Assembly: GCF_022761035.1 (NCBI RefSeq)
Contig: NZ_JAKWJP010000004.1
Location: 496,001 to 560,000 of the forward strand
Direction: 5' to 3'
DNA length: 64,000 nucleotides
From: Microbacterium sp. SS28
Lineage (GTDB): Bacteria; Actinomycetota; Actinomycetes; Actinomycetales; Microbacteriaceae
The notes under the pieces were generated by a model, which searched no databases, was not told the DNA's origin, and saw nothing but the letters and a program-made list of their open reading frames with translations. Of the stretch, positions 19,960-28,328 are shown piece after piece (position 1 is the first letter of the stretch; each line of letters begins with the position of its first letter). A program made the translations under genes and the position numbers.

Positions 19960-20550
19960 GTGGCCGTAGATCGTGAGCGCGTCGCCGGGCTCGTCCGCGA
20001 ACTGCTCGAGGCGATCGGTGAGGACCCCGATCGCCCGGGGCTCAAGGCGACGCCCGGTCGCGTCGCCGACGCGTACGGCGAGTTCTTCGCGGGGATAGGG
20101 CAGGATGCCTCGGCCCCGCTCGCGCACACGATCTCGATCGCGCACGGGCCGGCGCCCGAGACCTCGCCGTCCGGCGCCGTCATGCTGCGCGACATCCAGT
20201 TCCGCTCCGTCTGCGAGCATCACCTGCTGCCCTTCCGCGGCCGCGCGCACATCGCGTATCTGCCGGGCGACCAGGTCGTGGGACTCGGCGCGCTGCCCAA
20301 GGTCGTCGACATCCTCGCGTCGCGCCCGCAGGTGCAGGAGCGCCTCGGCGAGCAGATCGCCGACGCCATCGCCGACGCCATCGACACGCGGGGCGTGCTG
20401 GTCGTGCTCGACGCGGCGCACGGCTGCGTCACGATGCGCGGCGAGCGTCAGCACGAGGCCTCGACCGTGACGATCGCTGCGCGCGGCGCCCTCGCCGACC
20501 CCGCCGCGCGTGCCGAGCTCATCGCGCTCATCGGCGCGGGCCGGGAGTGA
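19960..20550 (+). CDS. folE: GTP cyclohydrolase I
   Basis: The product is 196 aa, starting at GTG 19960, 9 bases after ftsH. Zinc and active-site signatures are present: 'RSVCEHHLLPFRGRAHIAYLP' region near 86 and 'AHGCVTMRGERQ' near 152. It converts GTP to dihydroneopterin triphosphate, the first step of tetrahydrofolate synthesis. The end overlaps folP by 4 bases (ATGA-type coupling), which places it in one operon with folP, folB and folK. Confidence 0.97.
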   Translation: MAVDRERVAGLVRELLEAIGEDPDRPGLKATPGRVADAYGEFFAGIGQDASAPLAHTISIAHGPAPETSPSGAVMLRDIQFRSVCEHHLLPFRGRAHIAYLPGDQVVGLGALPKVVDILASRPQVQERLGEQIADAIADAIDTRGVLVVLDAAHGCVTMRGERQHEASTVTIAARGALADPAARAELIALIGAGRE

Positions 20551-21383
20551 CGGCCGACGCGATGAGCTGTCTCGTCATGGGGATCGTGAACGTCACGCCC
20601 GACTCGTTCAGCGATGGCGGACGCTTCCTCGCGGCCGACGCCGCGATCGCGCACGGCCTCGAGCTGCGTGCGCAGGGAGCGCACCTCCTCGACGTCGGAG
20701 GAGAGTCGACGCGGCCGGGGGCCGAGCGCGTCGATGCCGCCGTCGAGCGCGACCGCGTCGTGCCGGTCGTCCGCGCCCTCGCGCAGGCCGGGGCCGTCGT
20801 GAGCATCGACACGATGAACGCGTCGACCGCGCTCGCCGCCCTCGAGGCGGGCGCCCGCATCGTCAACGACGTGTCGGGCGGCCTCGCCGACCCGGGGATG
20901 CTGTCCGCCGTCGCGGGGACGGATGCCGAGATCGTCGTGCAGCACTGGCGCGGCCCGTCCGCCGACATGTACGCGCGGGCCGCCTACGACGACATCGTGG
21001 AAGATGTCGCGACCGAGCTCGCCCGGCGCATCGACGCCGCCCTGTCCGCCGGCATCCCGGCCGGGCGCATCATCGTCGACCCCGGCATCGGGTTCGGCAA
21101 GAAGGGCGCGCAGAACTGGGCGGTGCTGCACGGGATGCCGCGCCTGGCCGCCCTCGGGCATCGGGTCCTCGTCGGCACGAGCCGCAAGCGGTTCCTCACC
21201 GAGACCCTCGAAGCGCGCGGCGGAGAGGCCACCGTTGATCGCCGCGACCTCGCGACGGCCGTCACGAGCGTCCTCGCGGCCCAGTCCGGTGCGTGGGCCG
21301 TGCGCGTGCACGACGTCGCGGCGACCGTCGATGCCCTCGATGTCGCGATGCAGTGGGAGAGTGGAGCGACATGGACTTCGTAG
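20547..21383 (+). CDS. folP: Dihydropteroate synthase
   Basis: The product is 278 aa. Both family signatures are clear: 'MGIVNVTPDSFSDGG' near residue 11 and 'DVGGESTRPGA' near 49. Later come 'IVNDVSGG' and the phosphate-binding 'VLVGTSRKRF'. The enzyme joins p-aminobenzoate to hydroxymethyl-dihydropterin pyrophosphate and is the sulfonamide target. It overlaps folE by 4 bases at the start and folB by 13 bases at the end, so translation is coupled. Confidence 0.97.
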   Translation: MTADAMSCLVMGIVNVTPDSFSDGGRFLAADAAIAHGLELRAQGAHLLDVGGESTRPGAERVDAAVERDRVVPVVRALAQAGAVVSIDTMNASTALAALEAGARIVNDVSGGLADPGMLSAVAGTDAEIVVQHWRGPSADMYARAAYDDIVEDVATELARRIDAALSAGIPAGRIIVDPGIGFGKKGAQNWAVLHGMPRLAALGHRVLVGTSRKRFLTETLEARGGEATVDRRDLATAVTSVLAAQSGAWAVRVHDVAATVDALDVAMQWESGATWTS

Positions 21384-21745
21384 ACGAGATCGCGATCACC
21401 GGCATCCGTGCGTTCGGGTACCACGGCGTCTATCCCGACGAGAAGCGCGACGGGCAGGAGTTCGTCGTGGACGCGCAGCTCTTCCTCTCGACGGCCCGCG
21501 CGGCCGAGACCGACGACGTCGCCGACACGGTGCACTACGGCGAGCTCGCCGAGGAGATCGCGGCGATCGTCGCGGGCGAGCCCGTCGACCTCATCGAGAC
21601 GCTCGCGAGCCGCATCGCAGATGCCGTGCTCGTGCACGACCTCGTGCAGATGACCCGCATCACGGTCCACAAGCCGCAGGCGCCCATCACGGTGCCCTTC
21701 ACTGACGTCGCGGTGACGGTCCACCGCACGAGGCTCCCCCGATGA
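21371..21745 (+). CDS. folB: Dihydroneopterin aldolase
   Basis: The product is 124 aa from ATG 21371; GGAG a few bases before it lies inside folP. The family pattern is present: 'GYHGVYPDEKRDGQEFVVD', then 'VHYGELAEEI', 'LIETLASRI' and 'ITVHKPQAPI' with the conserved Lys. It cleaves dihydroneopterin to hydroxymethyl-dihydropterin and glycolaldehyde. It overlaps folK by 4 bases. Confidence 0.96.
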   Translation: MDFVDEIAITGIRAFGYHGVYPDEKRDGQEFVVDAQLFLSTARAAETDDVADTVHYGELAEEIAAIVAGEPVDLIETLASRIADAVLVHDLVQMTRITVHKPQAPITVPFTDVAVTVHRTRLPR

Positions 21746-22275
21746 GCCGGCGCCTCGCCGAGGGCCTGCGCGGCGCCGAACGTCCCGATCACGGCGCACC
21801 CGTGAGCGCCGTCGTGGCGCTCGGAGCGAACCTCGGCGATCGTGCCGCGATGCTCCGTGCGGCCCTGCAGGACATCGCGCGGCTTCCGCTGACCGACGAG
21901 GTCCGCGCGGCGGCGCCGATCGAGTCGGTCGCGATCAGACCCGAGGGTCCGGATGCCGCAGCCCCCGCATATCTCAACTCGGTCGCCCTCGTCACGACGC
22001 GGCTCGCGCCGTCCGTGCTGCTGACGTATCTGCATGCGATCGAGGCGCGGCACGGCAGGGAGCGCAGCGAGCGGTGGGGTGACCGCACGCTCGACCTCGA
22101 CCTCATCGCGTACGGCGATGCCCGCAGCGACACGGCGTCGCTGCAGCTGCCGCATCCGCGCGCGGCGGAGCGGGACTTCGTCCTGGCGCCGTGGCTCACC
22201 GTCGACCCCGACGCCGTCCTCCCGGGCGTGGGCCGTGTCGACGAGCTGCTGCGTCGACTGCAGGGCGCCTCGTGA
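21742..22275 (+). CDS. folK: 2-amino-4-hydroxy-6-hydroxymethyldihydropteridine diphosphokinase
   Basis: The product is 177 aa. 'VVALGANLGDR' marks the N-terminal strand and 'RWGDRTLDLDLIAYG' is the HPPK signature. The enzyme transfers pyrophosphate from ATP to the pterin that FolP then uses. About 22 extra residues precede the conserved core; an internal GTG at 21802 (the start of 'VSAVVALG') is a possible shorter start. Overlap with the next gene is 4 bases (GTGA). Confidence 0.95.
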   Translation: MSRRLAEGLRGAERPDHGAPVSAVVALGANLGDRAAMLRAALQDIARLPLTDEVRAAAPIESVAIRPEGPDAAAPAYLNSVALVTTRLAPSVLLTYLHAIEARHGRERSERWGDRTLDLDLIAYGDARSDTASLQLPHPRAAERDFVLAPWLTVDPDAVLPGVGRVDELLRRLQGAS

Positions 22276-22766
22276 AACGCACCGGCGCAGGGGTGCTCGT
22301 CCTCACCGCCGGGATCGGGGCGGCAGCCGGCTTCCTCGTAGACCAGCTCCTCACGAGCGCGGGCCGCCCCACCTTCGTGCCGGGAGTGACGCTCCCGGTC
22401 CTCCTCGCACTGCTCGGCGTCTTCGTCGTCGTGCTCGCGCTCCCGATCCGCCGCGCGACGCGCGGAGGCGCCGGCGTCGCGCGCGTCGACCCGTTCCGCG
22501 CCCTCCGCATCGCGATGCTCGCGAAGGCCTCGAGCATCGTCGGCGCGGCGTTCGCGGGATTCGGCGGAGGCCTCGCACTCTTCCTCGTGACCAGGCCCGT
22601 GACGCCGTCGGTAGGCTCGTGGGGCGCCGTGATCGCGACGATCGTGTGCGGCGGGCTGCTCGTCGCGGCAGGCCTCGTGGCCGAGCATCTGTGCACCATC
22701 CGGAAGGACGACGATGACGAACATCCCGGAGACCCCGGTCCCGGATTCGACGCACACTCCCACTGA
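22272..22766 (+). CDS. DUF3180 family membrane protein
   Basis: The product is 164 aa from GTG 22272. Four hydrophobic segments (about 7-28, 40-60, 82-107, 116-138) indicate an integral membrane protein with a short acidic/His tail. DUF3180 proteins occur almost only in Actinobacteria, typically just after folK (the M. tuberculosis counterpart is Rv3605c). Their function is unknown. The end overlaps the next gene by 53 bases, and the gene is part of the fol operon. Confidence 0.87.
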   Translation: MKRTGAGVLVLTAGIGAAAGFLVDQLLTSAGRPTFVPGVTLPVLLALLGVFVVVLALPIRRATRGGAGVARVDPFRALRIAMLAKASSIVGAAFAGFGGGLALFLVTRPVTPSVGSWGAVIATIVCGGLLVAAGLVAEHLCTIRKDDDDEHPGDPGPGFDAHSH

Positions 22767-23334
22767 GGCTGCAGCGTCGGCGGATGCCGCGCCCGGCATC
22801 GCCGCCACGCTCGACGACGGCACGTACACGAGCCTCATCGAGCCGCGATCCGAGCGCCGGCTGGGACTCGAACAGGGCGTGTGGCACCAGATCTCGCGCA
22901 AGTACCTGTGGGTGCAGCTCATCTCGTCGGCCACCGTGCTGCTCATCGTCACCGCCGCCCTCCTCGTCCTGACGCTCGTGCTGCACCAGACCTGGGCGCT
23001 CATCCCCGGCGGCATCCTGGCCGTCATCCTGATCTGGACGATGGCGATCCTCCCGCGGCAGGTGCGCGCGATCGGCTATCAGCTGCGGCAGGACGACCTC
23101 GTCTTCCGGCGCGGCATCCTCTGGCAGCGCATGGTCGCCGTGCCGTACGGACGCATGCAGCTCGTCGACATCACGCACGGACCGCTCGACCGGGGGTTCG
23201 GCATCGCGCAGCTCAAGTTCGTCACCGCTGCCGCGACGACGGGCGTCACGATCCCGGGTCTCGCGCAGACGACCGCCGAGACCCTGCGCGACCACCTCGT
23301 CGCGGTCGCCGAGAGCCGCCGGACGGGACTGTGA
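22714..23334 (+). CDS. PH (bPH2/YdbS-like) domain membrane protein
   Basis: The product is 206 aa. After a polar, Pro/Ala-rich N-terminus, two membrane helices (about 70-90 and 97-116) lead to a bacterial PH domain with 'YQLRQDDLVFRRGILWQRMVAVPY', 'RMQLVDITHGPLDRGFGI' and 'TAAATTGVTIPGL', as in Bacillus YdbS. The precise function is unknown; in Bacillus, YdbS/YdbT are linked to resistance to peptide antibiotics. It overlaps the partner PH protein gene by 4 bases, so the pair is probably made together. Confidence 0.87.
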   Translation: MTNIPETPVPDSTHTPTEAAASADAAPGIAATLDDGTYTSLIEPRSERRLGLEQGVWHQISRKYLWVQLISSATVLLIVTAALLVLTLVLHQTWALIPGGILAVILIWTMAILPRQVRAIGYQLRQDDLVFRRGILWQRMVAVPYGRMQLVDITHGPLDRGFGIAQLKFVTAAATTGVTIPGLAQTTAETLRDHLVAVAESRRTGL

Positions 23335-24965
23335 CCGACCCCGCGCCCCCTCCCGCCGAGACGCCGGCCGAGGCAACGGCGCCTGAGCCGGCGGCGCCGC
23401 CGCAGGAGCTCGTGCGCTCGCCCCTCAGCGACGGCGATTGGCACCGGCTGCATCCCCTCACTCCGCTCCTGCGCGGCGGGCTGTTCCTCGTCGTCGTGAT
23501 CGGCATCATCGTCGCGAATCTGCGCGACCGCCTCGTGTTCCTGTTCCTCCCGTGGCTCGCCCCCGACATCCCCGCGGACGAGCTCCAGGAGTGGGAGTCC
23601 AGCGGCGACCCGATCGACTTCATCCTCGCGAACAACCTCATCCTCGCCGCGGGGCTCGGAGTCGTCGTCGTCCTGATCCTGCTCGGCGTCGTCTTCTCGC
23701 TGTCGTGGCGCTTCCACACCTTCCGCATCACGGGTGACGACGTCGAGGTGCGCAGCGGCATCCTGTTCCGCACGCAGCGCCGCGCTCCCCTCGACCGCGT
23801 CCAGGGCGTCAACCTCACGCGGCCGATGGTCGCGCGTCTGCTGGGCATGGCCAAGCTCGAGGTCGTGGGCGCGGGCACCGACGCGAACGTCAAGCTCGAG
23901 TACCTCTCGACCGCCAACGCCGAGGCGGTGCGCGCCGACATCCTGCGCCTCGCATCGGGTCGCCGGCTCGCCGAGTCCCAGGCCCGTGCCGGCGCGGCTC
24001 CCCGCACGCGCATGGAGGCCGTGACGGGCACGGTCTCACGGGGACTCACGGGCATGATCGAGGGCGACGAGGCGCCCGTCGAGGTCCCCGACTCCGTCGT
24101 CCACATACCGCTCGCGCGGCTGCTCATGTCGCACATCGTGAGCCCCGGCACCGTCGGGCTCGTGTTCGGCATCATCGCGATCGTGGTCGGCTCGGTGCTC
24201 GGCACGCCGTGGCTGCTCATCGGCATGATCCCGGCTGTGATCGGCTTCGTGGCCTACTGGATCCGCTCGATCGTGCGGACGCTGCGCTACTCGATCGCGC
24301 CGACGCCCGACGGTGTGCGGATCACGTTCGGCCTGCTCACGACGATCACCGAGATCGTCCCGCCCGGCCGCATCCATGCCGTCGAGGTCTCGCAGTCCGT
24401 TCTCTGGCGGCCCTTCGGCTGGTGGTCGGTGCGCATCAATCGCCTCACGGGGCGGAGCCTGAGCGACAGCAGCACGGATCAGTTCACGACGGTCCTCCCG
24501 GTGGGGACGGCGACGGATGTCGAGCGCGTCATGCGACTGCTGATCCCCGGCGTCTCGGACGAGAACTGGCAACTGCTCGTGCGACAGGGCGTGCTGGGCC
24601 CGGCGCAGGACGATCCCTTCACCGTGACACCTCGGCGCGCGCGGCTCCTGCGCCCGCTGTCCTGGAAGCGCAACGGCTTCCACCTCACGCCCGCCGTCCT
24701 GCTGCTGCGTCGCGGCTTCGTGTGGCGCTCGCTCGCGATCCTCCCGCTCCCGCGGCTCCAGAGCTTCGCGCTCCAGCAGGGCCCCCTCGCGCGCCGCCTG
24801 GGCGTGGCATCCGCCCGCGTCCACACCGTCGCAGGACCCGTCGTCGCCTCCCTCGGCGCGATCGACCGCAACGAGGCGCTCGCGCTGTTCGACGATGTCG
24901 CGGCGGGCGCCGTGCGCGCGGCATCCGTCGACCGATCGCACCGCTGGGCACAGGAGCAGGTGTGA
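23331..24965 (+). CDS. YdbT-like membrane protein with multiple PH domains
   Basis: The product is 544 aa, starting at GTG 23331. Two membrane pairs (about 48-110 and 270-315) alternate with PH (bPH2) domains. 'FRITGDDVEVRSGILFRTQRRAPLDRVQGVNL', described here by its positions of about 138-170, is the first, and 'RYSIAPTPDGVRITFGLL' begins the second. A third degenerate copy lies near the C-terminus ('LLRRGFVWRSLAILPLPRLQSF'). This is the YdbT architecture, paired with the YdbS-like product upstream. Role likely in the membrane envelope, not otherwise defined. It overlaps the DUF2520 gene by 4 bases. Confidence 0.85.
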   Translation: MTDPAPPPAETPAEATAPEPAAPPQELVRSPLSDGDWHRLHPLTPLLRGGLFLVVVIGIIVANLRDRLVFLFLPWLAPDIPADELQEWESSGDPIDFILANNLILAAGLGVVVVLILLGVVFSLSWRFHTFRITGDDVEVRSGILFRTQRRAPLDRVQGVNLTRPMVARLLGMAKLEVVGAGTDANVKLEYLSTANAEAVRADILRLASGRRLAESQARAGAAPRTRMEAVTGTVSRGLTGMIEGDEAPVEVPDSVVHIPLARLLMSHIVSPGTVGLVFGIIAIVVGSVLGTPWLLIGMIPAVIGFVAYWIRSIVRTLRYSIAPTPDGVRITFGLLTTITEIVPPGRIHAVEVSQSVLWRPFGWWSVRINRLTGRSLSDSSTDQFTTVLPVGTATDVERVMRLLIPGVSDENWQLLVRQGVLGPAQDDPFTVTPRRARLLRPLSWKRNGFHLTPAVLLLRRGFVWRSLAILPLPRLQSFALQQGPLARRLGVASARVHTVAGPVVASLGAIDRNEALALFDDVAAGAVRAASVDRSHRWAQEQV

Positions 24966-25690
24966 CACGGGCCGGACGCCTCGGCGTCGGGATCATCGGG
25001 GCGGGACGGGTCGGGCCCGTGCTCGGCGCCGCCCTCGCGGGAGCCGGCCATGCGCTCACGGGCATCACACGGGGCTCGGACGAGGAGAGGGTCGAGGCGA
25101 TCCTGCCGGGCGTGCCCGCGCTCGACGCCCTGGAGGTCGTCCGTCGCAGCGAGCTCGTGATCATCGCGGTGCCGCACGACGAACTGCCCTCGCTCGTCGC
25201 GGGGCTCGCGGAGGTCGGTGCCTGGCAGCCGGGCCAGCTGGTCCTGCACACGGACGCCGCATACGGCACGGATGTGCTCGCACCCGCCGCCGCGCGCGGC
25301 GCGATTCCCCTCGCCGTGCATCCCGCCATCGCATTCACGGGCACCTCGATGGACCTCCGCCAGCTCGCCAACGCGTACGCCGCCGTGACGGCGCCCGCCG
25401 CGGTCCTGCCGATCGCGCAGGCGCTCGCCGTCGAGATGGGCTGCGAGCCCGTCGTCGTCGCCGAGGCCGACCGGGCCTCGTACGCCGAGGGCATCGCGAT
25501 CTCGACGCAGTTCTCGCGCTCGATCGTGGCGCAGGCCGCGTCGCTCCTGGCGAAGGCCGGGGTGCCGCAGCCCGGCTTGTATCTGTCGTCGCTCGTGCAC
25601 TCGACGCTCGATCACGCGCTCGCCGAGGCGGGATCCGCCGGCGCCGCGACTCCCGGCGTGGGAGCGCTCCCCGATACGATCGACGAATGA
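24962..25690 (+). CDS. Rossmann-like and DUF2520 domain protein
   Basis: The product is 242 aa from GTG 24962. The N-terminal NAD(P)-binding fold is 'VGIIGAGRVGPVLGAALAGAG', with 'ELVIIAVPHDELP'. 'HTDAAYGTDVL' and 'PLAVHPAIAFTG' are DUF2520 hallmarks. Relatives (M. tuberculosis Rv3603c) lie directly before panC and panD, suggesting a link to pantothenate or beta-hydroxyacid metabolism. Here no pan genes follow. The reaction is unknown. Confidence 0.85.
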   Translation: MTRAGRLGVGIIGAGRVGPVLGAALAGAGHALTGITRGSDEERVEAILPGVPALDALEVVRRSELVIIAVPHDELPSLVAGLAEVGAWQPGQLVLHTDAAYGTDVLAPAAARGAIPLAVHPAIAFTGTSMDLRQLANAYAAVTAPAAVLPIAQALAVEMGCEPVVVAEADRASYAEGIAISTQFSRSIVAQAASLLAKAGVPQPGLYLSSLVHSTLDHALAEAGSAGAATPGVGALPDTIDE

Positions 25691-25838
25691 TGGGGCAGGT
25701 CGCGCCCTGGGGGGTGCGACCGAGGTGCGAGCGGTACCCGAGAACGGCGCTCGCCGCGGCCCGATCCCCGCGCAGGTCGCGGGCCAGCGGTTCATCGTCA
25801 ACGCCGAGTCCAGCCTCGGCTGACCCTTCGGAGCACGA

Positions 25839-26630
25839 ATGCGCATCACGCGGATCGGCGGTCCCACCGCCTTCATCGAACTGGCCGGATGGCGGATCCT
25901 CACCGATCCCACCTTCGACCCGCCCGGCCGGACCTATTCCTTCGGCCTCGGCACGAGCTCGACCAAAGTGGTCGGTCCCGCGATCCCGCTCGACGCGCTC
26001 GAGCCCGTCGACATCGTCCTGCTGAGCCACCACGGTCACGCCGACAACCTCGACGACGCCGGCCGGGAGGGTCTCGCGAAGGCCGCGACCGTGCTGACGA
26101 CCCGCGCGGGCGCCAAGGCGCTGCGGCATCCGGACATCCGCGGGCTTGCCGCGGGGGAGCGCGTGACCTTCGAGGCGAACGGCAAGCCGAGCCTCACGAT
26201 CACTGCGACACCCGGACGGCACGGCGCTCCGCTCACCCTTCCGATCGTCGGTCCCGTCATCGGGTTCTCGCTCGCCCTCGACGGCGCCGAGCGCCCGGCG
26301 CTGTGGATGACCGGCGACACGCGGCTCTCGGGCCCCGTGCGTGCCTACGCGACGGACCTCGCGCCCGAAGTCGCGCTCGTGCACATCGGCGCCGTGCGGT
26401 TCGGGCTCTCGGGGCCGCTGCGCTACACGATGGACGTCGAGGAGGCCGCCGAGCTCATCCGGATCACCAAGCCGGATGTCGTCGTGCCGATCCACGTCGA
26501 GGGGTGGAGCCACTTCTCCGAGCAGGAGGACGCCGCGCACCGCGCATTCGAGGCGGCCCCCGCGACGGTGTCGGAGCGCGTCCGCTGGGCGCCGCTCGGG
26601 GAGGCGCTCGATCCCGGCTCCGCTTCCTGA
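25839..26630 (+). CDS. MBL-fold metal-dependent hydrolase (UlaG-like)
   Basis: The product is 263 aa. The metal loop reads 'SHHGHADN' at 63-70, a variant of HxHxDH in which Asn follows the Asp. Other metallo-beta-lactamase features are 'ILTDPTF' near 20, 'TPGRHG' near 127, 'MTGDTRLS' near 157 and 'VVPIHVEGWSHF' near 214. This set resembles the L-ascorbate-6-phosphate lactonase (UlaG)/YtnP-like branch. GGAG lies 6 bases upstream of the ATG. A 148-base gap upstream carries no convincing gene; a tiny frame at 25725-25823 is doubtful. Confidence 0.8.
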   Translation: MRITRIGGPTAFIELAGWRILTDPTFDPPGRTYSFGLGTSSTKVVGPAIPLDALEPVDIVLLSHHGHADNLDDAGREGLAKAATVLTTRAGAKALRHPDIRGLAAGERVTFEANGKPSLTITATPGRHGAPLTLPIVGPVIGFSLALDGAERPALWMTGDTRLSGPVRAYATDLAPEVALVHIGAVRFGLSGPLRYTMDVEEAAELIRITKPDVVVPIHVEGWSHFSEQEDAAHRAFEAAPATVSERVRWAPLGEALDPGSAS

Positions 26631-26739
26631 CGGCGTCGTGCAGCCGACCCCGCCCGCGGCGGCTGCGAGCGACCCTCCCCGGTGTCGCCCAGTCGGCCGC
26701 CGATAGACTGGGCGGCGACTTTCCGAGGAGCCCTCTGCG

Positions 26740-28290
26740 ATGACCGATACGCACGCGCCTGCCGCGCCCCCCGTCGACGACTCGAGCGAGGAGGCCCGCG
26801 AGGCCGAGCTCGCCGAGGTATTCGAGCAGAAGGCCGTCCGCCTCGCCAAGCGCGCGCGGCTGCTCGAGGAGCGGACGGATGCCGCGGGCGGCGCGTATCC
26901 CGTCGCCGTGCCGATCACCGACACGATCCCCGCGCTCCGTGAGCGCTACGGCGCCCTCGAGGCCGGCGAGGAGACCGGCGTCACCGCCGGCGTCGCGGGT
27001 CGCATCGTCTTCAGTCGCAACACCGGCAAGCTCTGCTTCGCGTCGCTGCAGGCGGGCGACGGCAGCCGCATCCAGGCGATGGTGTCGCTCGCCGCCGTCG
27101 GCGAGGAGTCGCTGCAGCGCTGGAAGGAGCTCGTCGACCTCGGCGACCACGTCTTCGTGAGCGGCGAGATCATCTCGAGCCGTCGCGGCGAGCTGTCGAT
27201 CATGGTCGCCGACTGGACTATTGCGTCGAAGGCGATCCTGCCGCTGCCCAACCTGCACTCCGAACTGAGCGAAGAGAGCCGCGTCCGCAGCCGCTTCCTC
27301 GATCTCATCGTGCGCGATCGCGCCCGCGAGACCGTCATCGCGCGGGCGAAGGCCAACGCGAGCCTGCGCCAGACCTTCGCCGACCGCGCCTTCATCGAGG
27401 TCGAGACGCCCATGCTGCAGGTGCAGCACGGCGGCGCGTCGGCCCGGCCGTTCATCACGCAGTCGAACGCGTTCGACACCGAGCTGTACCTGCGCATCGC
27501 GCCCGAGCTCTTCCTCAAGCGCGCCGTCGTCGGCGGCCTCGACCGCGTGTTCGAGATCAACCGCAACTTCCGCAACGAAGGCGCCGACTCGACGCACAGC
27601 CCCGAGTTCGCGATGCTCGAGGCCTACCAGGCGTACACCGACTACAACGGCATCGCCGACCTCACGCAGGCCCTCATCCAGAACGCGGCGCTCGCCGTGA
27701 CCGGATCGACGACCGTGACGTGGGCCGACGGCACCGAGTACGACCTCGGCGGCGACTGGGAGCGCCTCTCGATGTACGGCTCGCTGTCGCAGGCCTCGGG
27801 TCGCGACGTGACGCCCGAGACGTCGCTCGACGAGCTGCTCGCGATGGCCGAGACCGCCGGCGTCGACGCCCCGCCGCACGCGACGCACGGCAAGCTCGTC
27901 GAAGAGCTCTGGGAGCACTACGTCAAGGGCGGTCTCACACGCCCGACCTTCGTCATGGACTTCCCGCTCGACACGAGCCCCCTCGTGCGCGAGCACCGCT
28001 CGATCCCCGGCGTCGTCGAGAAGTGGGACCTCTACGTCCGCGGCTTCGAGCTCGCGACGGGATACTCCGAGCTCATCGACCCCGTCATCCAGCGCGAGCG
28101 CTTCGACGCGCAGGCCAAGCTCGCCGCGCGCGGCGACCTCGAGGCCATGCGGATCGACGAGGAGTTCCTGCGCGCCATGGAGCACGGCATGCCTCCGATG
28201 GGCGGCATGGGGATGGGCATCGACCGCCTGCTCATGGCGATCACGGGTCTCGGCATCCGCGAGACGATCCTCTTCCCGCTCGTCAAGTAG
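26740..28290 (+). CDS. lysS: Lysyl-tRNA synthetase, class II
   Basis: The product is 516 aa. An OB-fold anticodon-binding domain (about 70-185) is followed by the class II catalytic core with motif 1 around 'AFIEVETPML', motif 2 'FEINRNFRNEGADSTHSPEF' and motif 3 'GMGMGIDRLLMAITG' near the end. It charges tRNA-Lys in the cytosol. About 40 extra N-terminal residues rich in Ala/Glu/Asp are common in actinobacterial forms. GAGGAG lies before the ATG. Confidence 0.97.
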   Translation: MTDTHAPAAPPVDDSSEEAREAELAEVFEQKAVRLAKRARLLEERTDAAGGAYPVAVPITDTIPALRERYGALEAGEETGVTAGVAGRIVFSRNTGKLCFASLQAGDGSRIQAMVSLAAVGEESLQRWKELVDLGDHVFVSGEIISSRRGELSIMVADWTIASKAILPLPNLHSELSEESRVRSRFLDLIVRDRARETVIARAKANASLRQTFADRAFIEVETPMLQVQHGGASARPFITQSNAFDTELYLRIAPELFLKRAVVGGLDRVFEINRNFRNEGADSTHSPEFAMLEAYQAYTDYNGIADLTQALIQNAALAVTGSTTVTWADGTEYDLGGDWERLSMYGSLSQASGRDVTPETSLDELLAMAETAGVDAPPHATHGKLVEELWEHYVKGGLTRPTFVMDFPLDTSPLVREHRSIPGVVEKWDLYVRGFELATGYSELIDPVIQRERFDAQAKLAARGDLEAMRIDEEFLRAMEHGMPPMGGMGMGIDRLLMAITGLGIRETILFPLVK

Positions 28291-28328
28291 GCGACGCCCC
28301 GCCGCGTCGCGACGGTCATCCCGGCGCA

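Noticed and set aside
25725..25823. A 32-codon frame between the DUF2520 and MBL genes
   Set aside because: It has no clear ribosome site or recognisable homology and is too short to support from sequence alone.
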